From: Geotrypetes seraphini
Lineage: Eukaryota > Chordata > Amphibia > Gymnophiona > Dermophiidae
Assembly: GCF_902459505.1 (NCBI RefSeq)
Contig: NC_047091.1
Span: forward strand, 152,549,455-152,613,454
Direction: 5' to 3'
Length of the DNA: 64,000 nucleotides
The notes under the pieces are model-generated. The model searched no databases, was not told the origin of the DNA, and saw nothing but the letters and a program-made list of their open reading frames with translations. This document shows positions 18,621-28,665 of the stretch, piece after piece (the stretch's first letter is position 1; each line of letters opens with the position of its first letter). The position numbers and the translations under genes were made by a program.

Positions 18621-21369
18621 ATGACCACAAATGCTCGCAGTCTAAGCAACAAAGTTCATGATCTGCAAGCCCTGATATTAGAGGCAGATCTAGATATTGT
18701 TGCTATCACAGAGACATGGTTCAGTGAATCACATGGATGGGATGCAAACATACCGGGATATAATCTTTTTAGGAAGGACAGAGATGGTCATAAAGGTGGA
18801 GGAGTAGCTCTCTATGTAAAGATCAATATCCAAGCGACCGAAATGCAAGGGACCTGGGGAGAGGAAGAAGCGATATGGATTGCTCTGAAAAGAGAAGATG
18901 GAACTTCTATCTACGTGGGTGTAGTCTACAGACCTCCGACTCAATCGCAGCAAATTGATAAGGATCTGATTGTGGATATCCAAAAGTTTGGAAGGAAAGA
19001 GGAGGTTCTGCTGTTGGGAGATTTCAACCTGCCGGATGCGGACTGGAATGTTCCGACTGCGGAATCGGAAAGAAGTAGGGAGATTGTGGATGCCTTTCAA
19101 GAGGCTCTGCTCAGACAAATGGTGACGGAACCCACAAGGGAAAAAGCGATATTGGATCTGGTCCTCACAAATGGAGAGAGTATATCTAATGTTCGAGTGG
19201 GTGCTCACCTGGGTAGTAGCGATCATCAAACGGTTTGGTTTGATATAACGGCTAAAGTGGAGAGCGGCCGCACGATACTTAAAGTCCTAGATTTCAAACG
19301 TACGGACTTTAATGCAATGGGAAAGTACCTGAAGAAAGAGCTGTTAGGATGGGAGGACATAAGAGAAGTGGAAAGACAGTGGTCTAAGCTGAAAGGAGCG
19401 ATAAAAATGGCTACGGACCTTTATGTGAAGAAAATCAATAAAAACAAGAGAAAAAGGAAGCCGATATGGTTCTCCAACCTAGTGGCTGAGAAAATAAAGG
19501 CGAAAGAGTTGGCGTTCATGAAATATAAAAAAAACCCAAGAAGAGGAGAGCAGAAAGGACTACAGGGTGAAACTGAAAGAAGCCAAGAGAGAGATACGTT
19601 TAGCGAAGGCACAGGCGGAAGAACAAATGGCTAAAAATGTAAAAAAGGGAGATAAAAATTTTTTCAGATATATTAGTGAAAGGAGGAAGATAAAAAATGG
19701 AATTGCTAGGCTAAAAGATGCTGGGAACAAATATGTGGAGAGTGATGAGGAGAAAGCAATTGTGCTAAACAAATACTTCTGTTCTGTGTTCACAGAAGAA
19801 AATCCTGGAGAAGGACCGAGATTGTCCGGCAAAGTTACACGAGAAAATGGAGTAGATTCTGCGCCGTTCACGGAGGAGGGTGTTTATGAGCAACTTGAAA
19901 AACTGAAGGTGGACAAAGCGATGGGACCAGACGGGATCCATCCCAGGATACTAAGGGAACTCAGAGAGGTTCTGGCGAGTCCTATTAAAGACTTGTTCAA
20001 CAAATCTCTGGAGACGGGAGTGATTCCTGGGGATTGGAGGAGAGCGGATGTGGTCCCTATTCATAAAAGTGGTCACAGGGATGAAGCAGGAAACTACAGG
20101 CCGGTGAGCCTCACTTCAGTTGTTGGAAAAATAATGGAAGTGTTGCTGAAAGAAAGGATAGTGTATTTCCTTGAATCTAATGGGTTACAGGATCCGAGGC
20201 AACATGGCTTTACAAAAGGTAAATCGTGCCAAACGAACCTGATTGAATTTTTTGATTGGGTGACCAGAGAGCTGGATCAAGGACATATGCTAGATGTAAT
20301 TTACTTGGATTTCAGCAAAGCCTTTGATACAGTTCCTCATAGGAGGCTGTTGAACAAACTTGAAGGGCTGAAGTTAGGACCCAAAGTGGTGAACTGGGTC
20401 AGAAACTGGCTATCGGACAGACGCCAGAGGGTGGTGGTTAATGGAAGTCGCTCGAAGGAAGGAAAGGTGACTAGTGGAGTCCCTCAGGGTTCGGTGCTGG
20501 GGCCAATCCTGTTCAATATGTATGTAAGTGACATTGCTGAAGGGCTAGAAGGAAAAGTGTGCCTTTTTGCAGATGATACCAAGATTTGTAACAGAGTAGA
20601 CACCGAAGAGGGAGTGGAAAATATGAAAAAGGATCTGCAAAAGTTAGAGGAATGGTCTAATGCCTGGCAACTAAAATTCAATGCAAAGAAATGCAGAGTA
20701 ATGCATTTGGGGATTAATAATAGGAAGGAACCGTATATGCTGGGAGGAGAGAAGCTGATATGCACGGACGGAGAGAGGGACCTTGGGGTGATAGTGTCCG
20801 AAGATCTAAAGGCGAAAAAACAGTGTGATAAGGCAGTGGCTGCTGCCAGAAGGATTCTGGGCTGTATAAAGAGAGGCGTAGTCAGTAGAAGGAAGAAGGT
20901 GTTGATGCCCCTGTACAGGTCATTGGTGAGGCCCCACTTGGAGTATTGTGTTCAGTTTTGGAGACCGTATCTGGCGAAAGACATAAGAAGACTTGAGGCG
21001 GTCCAGAGGAGGGCGACGAAAATGATAGGAGGCTTGCGCCAGAAGACGTATGAGGAGAGACTGGAAGACCTGAATATGTATACCCTAGAGGAAAGGAGAG
21101 ACAGGGGAGATATGATTCAGACGTTCAAATACTTAAAGGGTATTAACGTAGAACAAAATCTTTTCCAGAGAAAGGAAAATGGTAAAACCAGAGGACATAA
21201 TTTGAGGTTGAGGGGTGGTAGATTCAGGGGCAATGTTAGGAAATTCTACTTTACGGAGAGGGTGGTGGATGCCTGGAATGCGCTCCCGAGAGAGGTGGTG
21301 GAGAGTAAAACTGTGACTGAGTTCAAAGAAGCGTGGGATGAACACAGAGGATTTAGAATCAGAAAATAA
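18621..21369 (+). pseudogene. CR1 ORF2: endonuclease and reverse transcriptase, one frameshift
   Basis: The first part (18621-about 19530) is an APE-type endonuclease: NARSLSNKVHDL, AITETWF, VVYRPP, LLGDFNLPDADW and SSDHQTVWFDI. The second (from about 19530 to 21369) is the reverse transcriptase: GPDGIHPRIL, YRPVSLTSVVGK, YLDFSKAFDTVPH, SGVPQGSVLGPILF and the catalytic FADD, then LVRPHLEYCVQFWRPYL. The two lie in different frames. The switch fits one extra A in the A8 run at about 19528-19535, because reading past it with one base fewer gives a sensible KYKKTQEEESRKDY join. Otherwise the protein appears complete, so this copy is young but disabled by a single slip. Confidence 0.85.
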
Positions 21370-21698
21370 TATTAAATATTGAACTAGGCCAGTTACTGGG
21401 CAGACTTGCACGGTCTGTGTCGGTGTATGGCCGTTTGGTGGAGGATGGGCTGGGGAGGGCTTCAATGGCTGGGAGGGTGTAGATGGGCTGGAGTGGGTCT
21501 TGACGGAGATTTTGGCAGTTGGAACTCAGGCACAGTACCGGGTAGAGCTTTGGATTCTCGCCCAGAAATAGCTAAGAAGGAAAAAAAAAAAAAAAAATTT
21601 AAATTGAATCAGGTTGGGCAGACTGGATGGACCATTCGGGTCTTTATCTGCCGTCATCTACTATGTTACTATGTTACTATGTTACTATGTTACTATGT
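21370..21698 (+). other. CR1 3' UTR and octamer tail
   Basis: Includes a C/G-rich stretch ending gggcagacttgcacggtctg, an A17 run (about 21582-21598), the conserved gttgggcagactggatggacc and the terminal ttactatg repeats. The segment is found again in the two truncated CR1 copies. Confidence 0.8.
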
Positions 21699-21704
21699 CT
21701 ACCT

Positions 21705-22420
21705 TCCAACCCAGTGGAAAAAAGCCTAAACCGGAGCCTAGAACACTTGAAAAAATGGCGTCGAGAACCACAGACTCTTAACTTGATCTACTTATTGCCG
21801 AGGTGAGACCATTTAAATCAATAATGTCTGTACAAGTGGAAGAAACGAAGTTAGTAAGAATGGAAGTAGAAACAATAAATGCTCAATTTGTAGATGCAAG
21901 ACACAGATTAGATGCCTTAGAACAAGCCGCATTGACGCAACCAAAGCTCGCCATGCTAGATAAGCATGATAAAACTACTCACTCTACAGAGAGATGTAGA
22001 CCTCTCGAATAGAAATCGACGCAACAACATAAGACTTATAGGTCTACCAGAGAACGCGGAAGGTTCCAACATTATCACTTTTCTGCATGATTTCCTACCT
22101 AAATCACTTGGCTTACAATTAAAGGAGCCACTCAAAATCGAGCGCGCGCATTGTGTTCCTTCACACCCACTACCCTCGCAGAAAGCACCGAGACTGATTG
22201 TAGCAAAGATTGTGTTTCCAGCACATTCTACAAATTATAGAGACCGCAAAATCGCATCCCAAGCTGCTATTTCAGGGGAAACGCCTTCACATAGTCCCAG
22301 ATCTGGCGAAGACAACAGCTACCAAACACAAAGAATTTATTTCACAGACAAGATCTGAAAGATATTGGTGCGAAATTCAGTCTAATGTATCCTGACAAGA
22401 TGAGTTACTTATAATAATCG
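21705..22420 (+). pseudogene. L1 ORF1 remnant
   Basis: Frames at 21803-22012 and 21966-22358 encode a heptad-rich segment (VEETKLVRMEVETINAQ...) followed by RRNNIRLIGLPENAEGSNIITFLHDF and KIERAHCVPSHP, the RRM-like nucleic-acid-binding domain of L1 ORF1p (usual RR.NLRI.G.PE..E). There is a frame change near 22000. It belongs to the nested L1. Confidence 0.7.
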
Positions 22421-22838
22421 CACCTCATCTTACCTTGAACCGACGGAACTCAGAAATTTCTTAGACTCAGTTAAAATGCAGTGACTCTTCTACTGTCTAT
22501 TATAACTTCTATACATTTTTGAACTGATACCGGTTTTCTAGCCTTGCAAAGGTATGTTTATGATTTAAAGTTTTGTTCTTGGAGGTGGCGCACTTCTCCG
22601 GAGTGCTACTTCACTGTTCTTACAAGAATACCCGCAAATTGTTTGCCCTATGCACTTGCCTGCTCCTTTTTTCAGTGAGTATGCATAGTGCTGTTAGTTT
22701 AGATTTCTCTATATATAATCTGATTTTTCTTTTTTCCTTGGCATCTTTACTTTTTTTTTTTTCTTTATCCTTCTTTTCTTTTTTGTATTACATGTATGGG
22801 GTTTCCAATCTCTAGATTCAATCTGCAATTTCACCCAG

Positions 22839-23040
22839 ATGACTGATTTACACATTATCTCTTTTAATGTAAATGGTTTAAATCACCCTATCAAGCGTAC
22901 AAAGGCAGCTAATTATCTTAAATCAAAATGTCCAGATGTGATCTTTCTCCAAGAGATACATCTTCCCTCTGCTGCGGCTTCTAAATTATCCATCCCAGGA
23001 TATTCTAATCATTTATTCTCCCCTGCAACTAACTGGGGAA
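22839..23040 (+). pseudogene. L1 ORF2 endonuclease start, cut by a DIRS insertion
   Basis: Encodes MTDLHIISFNVNGLNHPIKR, then CPDVIFLQEIHLP: the first catalytic blocks of the L1 endonuclease. The frame runs straight into the DIRS left end. On the far side, 28666 onward resumes with MAFLFFFRN...LEGRWCLAHIVL, the next piece of the same domain. Confidence 0.85.
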
Positions 23041-23222
23041 AAAGCACAGTTACTTACCGTAACAGGTGTTATCCAGGGACAGCAGGTAGATATTCTTAAC
23101 GTATGGGTGATGTCACCGACGGAGCCCCGGTACGGACCTTTTTAACTAGAAAGTTCTAGTTGGCCGCACCGCACATGCGCGAGTGCCTTCCCGCCCGACG
23201 GAGGAGTGCGTGGTCCCCAGTT
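23041..23222. repeat. DIRS left inverted terminal repeat
   Basis: From aaagcacagttacttaccg to gtggtccccagt. The stretch 23090-23222 matches the inverted complement of 28493-28640 with few differences. The outermost 45 bases are unique to this side and are matched by the internal complementary region. Confidence 0.85.
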
Positions 23223-23278
23223 AAGATAAGCTAGCTAAGAAGCCAACCCGGGGAGGAGGGTGGGACGTAAGAATATCT

Positions 23279-23370
23279 GCCTGCTGTCCCTGGATAACAC
23301 CTGTTACGGTAAGTAACTGTGCTTTATCCCAGGACAAGCAGGCAGCATATTCTTAACGTATGGGTGACCT
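23279..23370. repeat. DIRS internal complementary region
   Basis: The first half (23279-23324) is the reverse complement of the left end of the element. The second half (23322-23350) is the reverse complement of the right end (tgcttgtcctgggataaa). The two meet at gtgctttatccc, that is, exactly the junction expected in a circular intermediate. Confidence 0.85.
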
Positions 23371-23406
23371 CCAAGCTAACAGAGAGGGAGGAGGGATGGT
23401 TGGCCA

Positions 23407-25377
23407 TTAGGAAAATACATTTTGTAACACAGATTGGCCGAAGAGTCCATCCCGTCTGGAGAAGGCATCCAGACAGTAGTGAGTAGTGAATGTGTGAACT
23501 GAAGACCAAGTGGCAGCCTTGCAGATTTCCTCGATAGGTGTGGAGCGGAGGAAAGCCACAGAAGCAGCCATAGCTCTGACTCTGTGGGCCGTGACAGCAC
23601 CTTCCAGTGAGAAACCGGCCCGAGCATAACAGAACGCAATGCAGGCAGCAAGCCAGTTGGAAAGAGTCCGTTTAGAGACAGGACGACCTAGACGGTTAGG
23701 ATCGAAGGTCAGAAAGAGCTGAGGAGACGAGCGGTGAGCCCTGGTACGTTCCAGGTAGTATGCAAGGGCATGCTTACAATCCAGCAAGTGTAACGCCTGT
23801 TCCCCAGGATGGGAATGGGGCTTAGGGAAGAAAACAGGCAATACAATGGACTGGTTGAGGTGGAAGTCCGAGACCACCTTAGGCAGAAATTTAGGATGGG
23901 TACGCAGAACCACCTTGTCATGGTGAAAAACAGTGAAAGATGGGTCGGCAACCAGTGCATGCAGCTCACTAACCCTCCTGGCAGAGGTGATGACAATGAG
24001 GAAAAGCACCTTCCACGTAAGAAATTTGAGTGAAGTTGTGGCAAGAGGCTCAAATGGAGATTTCATGAGGGCTGAGAGAACCACATTCAGGTCCCAGATG
24101 ACTGGAGGAGGCTTCAGAGGTGGTTTGACATTGAAAAGGCCTCTCATGAACCGGGAAACCAGGGGATGAGCTGTAAGAGGTTTTCCGAGGATAGGTTCAT
24201 GAAACGCAGTGATGGCACTGAGGTGGACTCTGATTGAGGTCGACTTGAGGCCAGCGTCGGAGAGAGAGAGCAAATAGTCCAGTACAGTTTCCACCGCCAG
24301 TGAGGTGGGATTGTGATGATGAAGGAGACACCAAGAGGAGAACCGGGTCCACTTCTGATGGTAACATTGGAGGGTGGCCGGTTTCCTGGAAGCATCCAAA
24401 ATACGACGGACAGGCTGAGACAGATTCTCTGGAGAGGTCAGCCCGAGAGAAACCAAGCTGTCAGGTGGAGCGAGGACAGATTGGGATGTAGTAGAGACTG
24501 ATGCTGCTGTGTAAGTAGAATAGGAAACACAGGAAGAGGAATGGGCTCCCTGGAGTTGAGCTGAAGCAGGAGGGAGAACCAGTGTTGGCGAGGCCACCGA
24601 GGGGCGATGAGGATCATGGTGGCTCTGTCCCTGCGGAGTTTGAAGAGCGTCCGCAACATCAGAGGTAGGGGAGGAAAGGCATAGAGGAACCGATCCGTCC
24701 AGTCGAGCAGGAATGCATCCGGGGCCAGACGATGAGGAGAGAAGAGTCTGGAACAGAACTGGGGCAGCTGATGGTTGTGAGGAGCTGCAAAGAGGTCCAC
24801 CTGAGGAGTGCCCCAGAGAGCAAAGATGGAGTGGAGTGTGGGAGGATCCAGGGTCCACTCGTGAGGTTGAAGGATGCGGCTGAGATTGTCGGCCAGGGAG
24901 TTCTGTTCGCCCTGGATATAGACAGCCTTGAGGAAGAGACTGTGGGCCGTGGCCCAGGTCCAGATGCGGATGGCCTCCTGACAGAGGAGGGTAGATCCGG
25001 TGCCGCCTTGCTTGTTTATGTAGTACATGGCGACTTGGTTGTCTGTGCACAGGAGAAGAACCTGAGGGTAGAGAAGGTGCTGGAAGGCCTTGAGAGCATA
25101 GAACATGGCCCTGAGTTCGAGGAAGTTGATGTGATGTTGACGCTCCTGAGGGGTCCAGAGTCCCTGGGTGCGAAGATCTCCCAGGTGAGCGCCCCATGCA
25201 TAGGGGGAGGCATCTGTGGTTATGATCATGGAGTGAGAGGGTAGATGAAAGAGTAGACCCCTGGAAAGATTGGAGGAGTTCAACCACCATTGAAGAGATT
25301 GCCGAAGAGACGATGTCACAGAGATGGGATGAGAAAGAGGATCGGTGGTCTGTGACCATTGGTTGGCTAGAGTCCAC
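23407..25377 (-). CDS. DIRS tyrosine recombinase frame (part of the fossil element)
   Basis: Open frame of 656 codons. The catalytic half shows ARRVSELHAL (first Arg box), HRVRAMAASVAF (His-x-x-Arg) and HTFTTHYCLD with the tyrosine. This is the integrase substitute that defines DIRS elements and inserts a circular intermediate. Its long N-terminal part overlaps the RNase H frame. Confidence 0.8.
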   Translation of the reverse strand: MDSSQPMVTDHRSSFSSHLCDIVSSAISSMVVELLQSFQGSTLSSTLSLHDHNHRCLPLCMGRSPGRSSHPGTLDPSGASTSHQLPRTQGHVLCSQGLPAPSLPSGSSPVHRQPSRHVLHKQARRHRIYPPLSGGHPHLDLGHGPQSLPQGCLYPGRTELPGRQSQPHPSTSRVDPGSSHTPLHLCSLGHSSGGPLCSSSQPSAAPVLFQTLLSSSSGPGCIPARLDGSVPLCLSSPTSDVADALQTPQGQSHHDPHRPSVASPTLVLPPASAQLQGAHSSSCVSYSTYTAASVSTTSQSVLAPPDSLVSLGLTSPENLSQPVRRILDASRKPATLQCYHQKWTRFSSWCLLHHHNPTSLAVETVLDYLLSLSDAGLKSTSIRVHLSAITAFHEPILGKPLTAHPLVSRFMRGLFNVKPPLKPPPVIWDLNVVLSALMKSPFEPLATTSLKFLTWKVLFLIVITSARRVSELHALVADPSFTVFHHDKVVLRTHPKFLPKVVSDFHLNQSIVLPVFFPKPHSHPGEQALHLLDCKHALAYYLERTRAHRSSPQLFLTFDPNRLGRPVSKRTLSNWLAACIAFCYARAGFSLEGAVTAHRVRAMAASVAFLRSTPIEEICKAATWSSVHTFTTHYCLDAFSRRDGLFGQSVLQNVFS

Positions 25378-26340
25378 TGAGGTGTCCTGAGGTGGAGTCG
25401 CGCCAGAGGAAGTACATGGACCGTCGAGGCCATGTGGCCCAGGAGGATCATCATCTGCCGAGCTGGAATGGAGTGATGAAGGAGCACCTGACGGCAGAGG
25501 TGGAGCAGAGTTCGATGGCGGTCGGAGGGGAGAAATGCCCTCATTAGAGTGGTGTCGAGAACTGCTCCAATGAACTTAAGTCGCTGTGTGAGAAGCAGAT
25601 GCGACTTGGGGTAGTTGATCTCAAAACCCAAGAGATGGAGGAACGAGATGGTGTGATGAGTGGCTTGAAGTACAAGCGGAGACGTAGGTGCTTTCACCAG
25701 CCAATCGTCCAAGTAGGGGAACACCTGAAGGTCGTGAGAAATGAGGAAGGCCGCCACCACAATAAGGCACTTGGTGAACACTCTGGGTGATGATGCGAGG
25801 CCAAAGGGTAGCACTTTGTACTGATAGTGATGGTGCTGTATCTGGAACCATAGGTAGCGACGTGAAGTCGGATGGATTGGAATGTGAGTGTAGGCCTCCT
25901 TGAGGTCTAGGGAGCATAGCCAGTCGTGGTGGGAGAGAGGAGGGTAAAGCGTGGCTAGGGAGAGCATTCTGAACTTCTCTTTGACTATACACTTGTTGAG
26001 GTCCCTGAGATCGAGGATGGGACGAAGGTCTCCTGTTTTTTTGGGGACCAGGAAGTAGCGGGAGTAGAATCCCTGACCCCTTTGGTCCGGAGGTACCTCT
26101 TCGATGGCATTGAGGAGAAGGAGGGATTGGACCTCCCTCAGGAGGAGGGGGGTTTGGGAGGAGTGAGAAGCAGACTCTACGGGAGGATGGTCTGGTGAAA
26201 GAGAGTAGCCGTGGCGAATGATGTTGATGACCCACTGGTCCGAAGTGATGACCTCCCAACGGCTGAGGAAAAGCTGAAGACGTCCTCCGATAGATTGAGG
26301 GAGAGGCAGCGATGGTGGGAGAATGGCTATGCTCTGGAGA
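24438..26340 (-). CDS. DIRS reverse transcriptase-RNase H frame (part of the fossil element)
   Basis: RT blocks seen: CSLDLKEAYTHIPI, LPFGLASSPRVFTKCL and the catalytic YLDDWLV. An RNase H region follows with TTDASPYAWGAHL, LELRAMFYALKAF and LLCTDNQVAMYYIN. The frame overlaps the recombinase frame downstream. The first ATG used for the usual call is at 25967, but RT-like sequence reads on upstream of it toward about 26340. Confidence 0.8.
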
Positions 26341-26346
26341 AAAGAG

Positions 26347-28329
26347 TCAAAAGGGTTGAGACGGCTTAGATGATGAAGGAGGAGGTTTGGCAGGTTGAGT
26401 CTGTGGGCGAGCCTGAGTCTGATGTTGGTGGCGAGGACGGCGAGACTGTTGTTGAGGCGGATTGAGAGGTCTGGCCGAGAACCTACGCTGGTAAGAAGAC
26501 TGTTGTCTGTAGGGACGAGCAGGTGGAGTTTTCTTTTTAGGTTTGATCAGAGTGTCCCACCTGGTCTCATGTGCTGAGAGTTTCTGGGTTGTTGAGTCCA
26601 GGGACTCTCCGAAGAGTTCATCGCCCAGACAAGGTGCGTTAGCCAGGCGGTCCTGGTGGTTAATGTCTAGGTCAGAGACTCTCAGCCATGCCAAACGGCG
26701 CATGGCCACCGCCATGGCAGAGGCGCGAGAGGTCAGCTCAAATGAGTCGTAGATGGAGCGAACCATAAATTTCCTGAGTTGGAGGAGGCTGGAAATTTGT
26801 TGCTGGAACAGAGGGACCTTACGTTCAGGAAGATATTTCTGTAAGGAGGAGAGCTGTTGCACCAGATGCTTCATGTAGAAGGAGAAGTGGAAGGTGTAGT
26901 TGTTGGCTCTATTGGCTAGCATGGAATTTTGGAAAAGGCGCTTACCAAATTTATCCATGGTTTTTCCCTCTCTGCCAGGAGGGGTGGAGGTATATACACT
27001 GGAACCCTGAGATTTTTTCAAAGTAGATTCCACCAGGAGGGACTCGTGGGGCAATTGAGGTTTGTCAAACCCTGGGATTGGGATAACCCGGTACAAGCTA
27101 TCCAATTTACGAGGGGCTCCGGGAACAGTGAGGGGAGTCTCCCAGTTCTTATAGAAAGTTTCCCGTAAGATGTCGTGGACGGGCAACTTTAGAAATTCCT
27201 TGGGAGGTTGCTCAAAGTCTAGGGCATCGAGGAAAGCCTGAGACTTCTTAGAGTCGGACTCTAAGGGGATGGAAAGAGCTGCTGACATTTCCCTAAGGAA
27301 TTTAGAGAAAGAGGATTGCTCTGGTTTGGAGGCGGTGTCGGTCATGGAGGGTTCTTCGTCGATTGACGAAGCGTCCTCTTCGGTACTGTGAGGGGAGTCT
27401 TCCCACAAGTCTGGGTCCCTAACGTCGGGGTGTGTACGTTTGGACATCGGCGTGGAGGGCTCGGCATGGCGGGTATTTGAGAGAGATTTGCCTGAGCGCA
27501 CCGAAGCGGTACCGGGTGAGGAAGACCGATGTCGTTCCTGGGACTGGACAGGGTCGGCAGTAGCACGGGTATGCACCGTAGGTGTTTCGGCCAAGAGCAC
27601 CGGCATGGAGGTATTAGTCGGTACCGAGGGGGTCGACACCGATGGGACAGTGCGAGGCTCGGCCCGGTCCTGTACCGGAAGGTGCGGTGCCAGCAACGCC
27701 GGCAACAGTTGTTGGAGTTGTTGTTGCAGCTGCTCCTGTAACTGTGTTTGGAGTATGGCTGCGATGCGGTCATCCAGGGGAGGCACCGGTACCGCTTTTT
27801 TCTTCTTCGGTACCATAGGTGCCGCTCTACGCTCCAGTGATGAGGAGGCCGATGATGAGGCACTCACCGAGATCGGAGCGGAGCGTTTGCGGGGCCGGTG
27901 CGGCGCCGGAATGGCCGGTGTCGCAACCGTGGCAGGAGGGCGCTCGAGGGAAGTGGAAGGCTTCTTAGCCGGCTTACCTGGGCCCAACGACCCCAAGGAA
28001 GGGTCCGGTGGTGTCGACATCGTCGGTGCCAACTTTTGGGGTGCCGTCAACGTCGCGGCAGGTTCCATGGCAGATCCGGTACCAAACAAAATATTTTGCT
28101 GGATCTGCCTATTTTTCAAAGTGCGCTTTTTAAGCGTAGCACAGCGGGTGCAGGTGTCAGCCCGATGCTCTGGACCCAGGCACTGGAGGCACCAATTGTG
28201 CGGGTCTGTGAGAGAGATCGGGTGTGCACACCGCTGGCACTTCTTAAAACCCGGTTGAGGGGGCATGAAGGGAAACACGGCCTCCGCAAAATCAGAGCCG
28301 GAGGCCTGTATGGTGACAACAGGCCCCAC
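26347..28329 (-). CDS. DIRS gag-like frame (part of the fossil element)
   Basis: Open frame of 660 codons. Near the start are paired Cys motifs (CQRCAHP, WCLQCLG, CTRCATL). The middle is rich in Pro, Ala and Ser. The end is basic and glutamine-rich (QQQSRRPRHQHQ). Position and composition fit the DIRS gag-like protein. Confidence 0.75.
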   Translation of the reverse strand: MGPVVTIQASGSDFAEAVFPFMPPQPGFKKCQRCAHPISLTDPHNWCLQCLGPEHRADTCTRCATLKKRTLKNRQIQQNILFGTGSAMEPAATLTAPQKLAPTMSTPPDPSLGSLGPGKPAKKPSTSLERPPATVATPAIPAPHRPRKRSAPISVSASSSASSSLERRAAPMVPKKKKAVPVPPLDDRIAAILQTQLQEQLQQQLQQLLPALLAPHLPVQDRAEPRTVPSVSTPSVPTNTSMPVLLAETPTVHTRATADPVQSQERHRSSSPGTASVRSGKSLSNTRHAEPSTPMSKRTHPDVRDPDLWEDSPHSTEEDASSIDEEPSMTDTASKPEQSSFSKFLREMSAALSIPLESDSKKSQAFLDALDFEQPPKEFLKLPVHDILRETFYKNWETPLTVPGAPRKLDSLYRVIPIPGFDKPQLPHESLLVESTLKKSQGSSVYTSTPPGREGKTMDKFGKRLFQNSMLANRANNYTFHFSFYMKHLVQQLSSLQKYLPERKVPLFQQQISSLLQLRKFMVRSIYDSFELTSRASAMAVAMRRLAWLRVSDLDINHQDRLANAPCLGDELFGESLDSTTQKLSAHETRWDTLIKPKKKTPPARPYRQQSSYQRRFSARPLNPPQQQSRRPRHQHQTQARPQTQPAKPPPSSSKPSQPF

Positions 28330-28492
28330 CGGGGCCGGCTCAAAAAAATAAAGAAAACTCGACGAGTTTTTTTTTTTTAAGGAAAAATAAAGTAATCCAA
28401 AGGGAAAAAAGGAAGAAATTCGGAAAAAATACGCGAGCGGGAAGGCAAACTAATGATTTCAACGGCCGTTGAAAAACATGCGACTTCTTTGC

Positions 28493-28665
28493 TCCGCGGA
28501 AACGAAGAAACTGGGGACCACGCACTCCTCCGTCGGGCGGGAAGGCACTCGCGCATGCGCGGTGCGGCCAACTAGAACTTTCTAGTTAAAAAGGTCCATA
28601 CCGGGGCTCCGTCGGTGACGTCACCCATACGTTAAGAATATGCTGCCTGCTTGTCCTGGGATAAA
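28493..28665. repeat. DIRS right inverted terminal repeat
   Basis: Inverted partner of 23041-23222, ending ctgcttgtcctgggataaa. It contains the gcgcatgcgc palindrome also seen in the other two DIRS copies. Confidence 0.85.

Larger units (their letters stand above)
15985..21698 (+). mobile_element. Near-complete CR1 LINE with tandem 5' monomers
   Basis: The element has a repetitive 5' region (to 17514), ORF1 (17515-18444), ORF2 (18621-21369) and a 3' UTR (21370-21656). It ends in octamers ttactatg repeated about four times (21657-21698), the usual style of CR1 ends. The same 3' half is present at 43355-44515 and 48389-48780 with few differences, so the family has been active recently. The 5' border is approximate. 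CR1 has no long target duplications, and none is seen. Confidence 0.8.
23041..28665 (-). mobile_element. DIRS-type tyrosine-recombinase retrotransposon, whole-looking copy
   Basis: A fossil of the DIRS order, 5.6 kb, inserted in the L1 endonuclease region and lying on the opposite strand. It has inverted terminal repeats, an internal complementary region, and three long overlapping reading frames (gag-like, RT-RNase H, tyrosine recombinase). It shows no obvious break by eye. The terminal repeats differ at only a few positions over more than 100 bp, so the insertion is young. As expected for recombinase-mediated insertion there is no target duplication, only a shared aaa at the ends. Confidence 0.9.

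Noticed and set aside
24732-25244. Long plus-strand open frames opposite the DIRS genes (also 27440-28258 and 27898-28380)
   Set aside because: They are antisense shadows of the DIRS recombinase and gag frames, with composition dictated by the other strand and no domain of their own.
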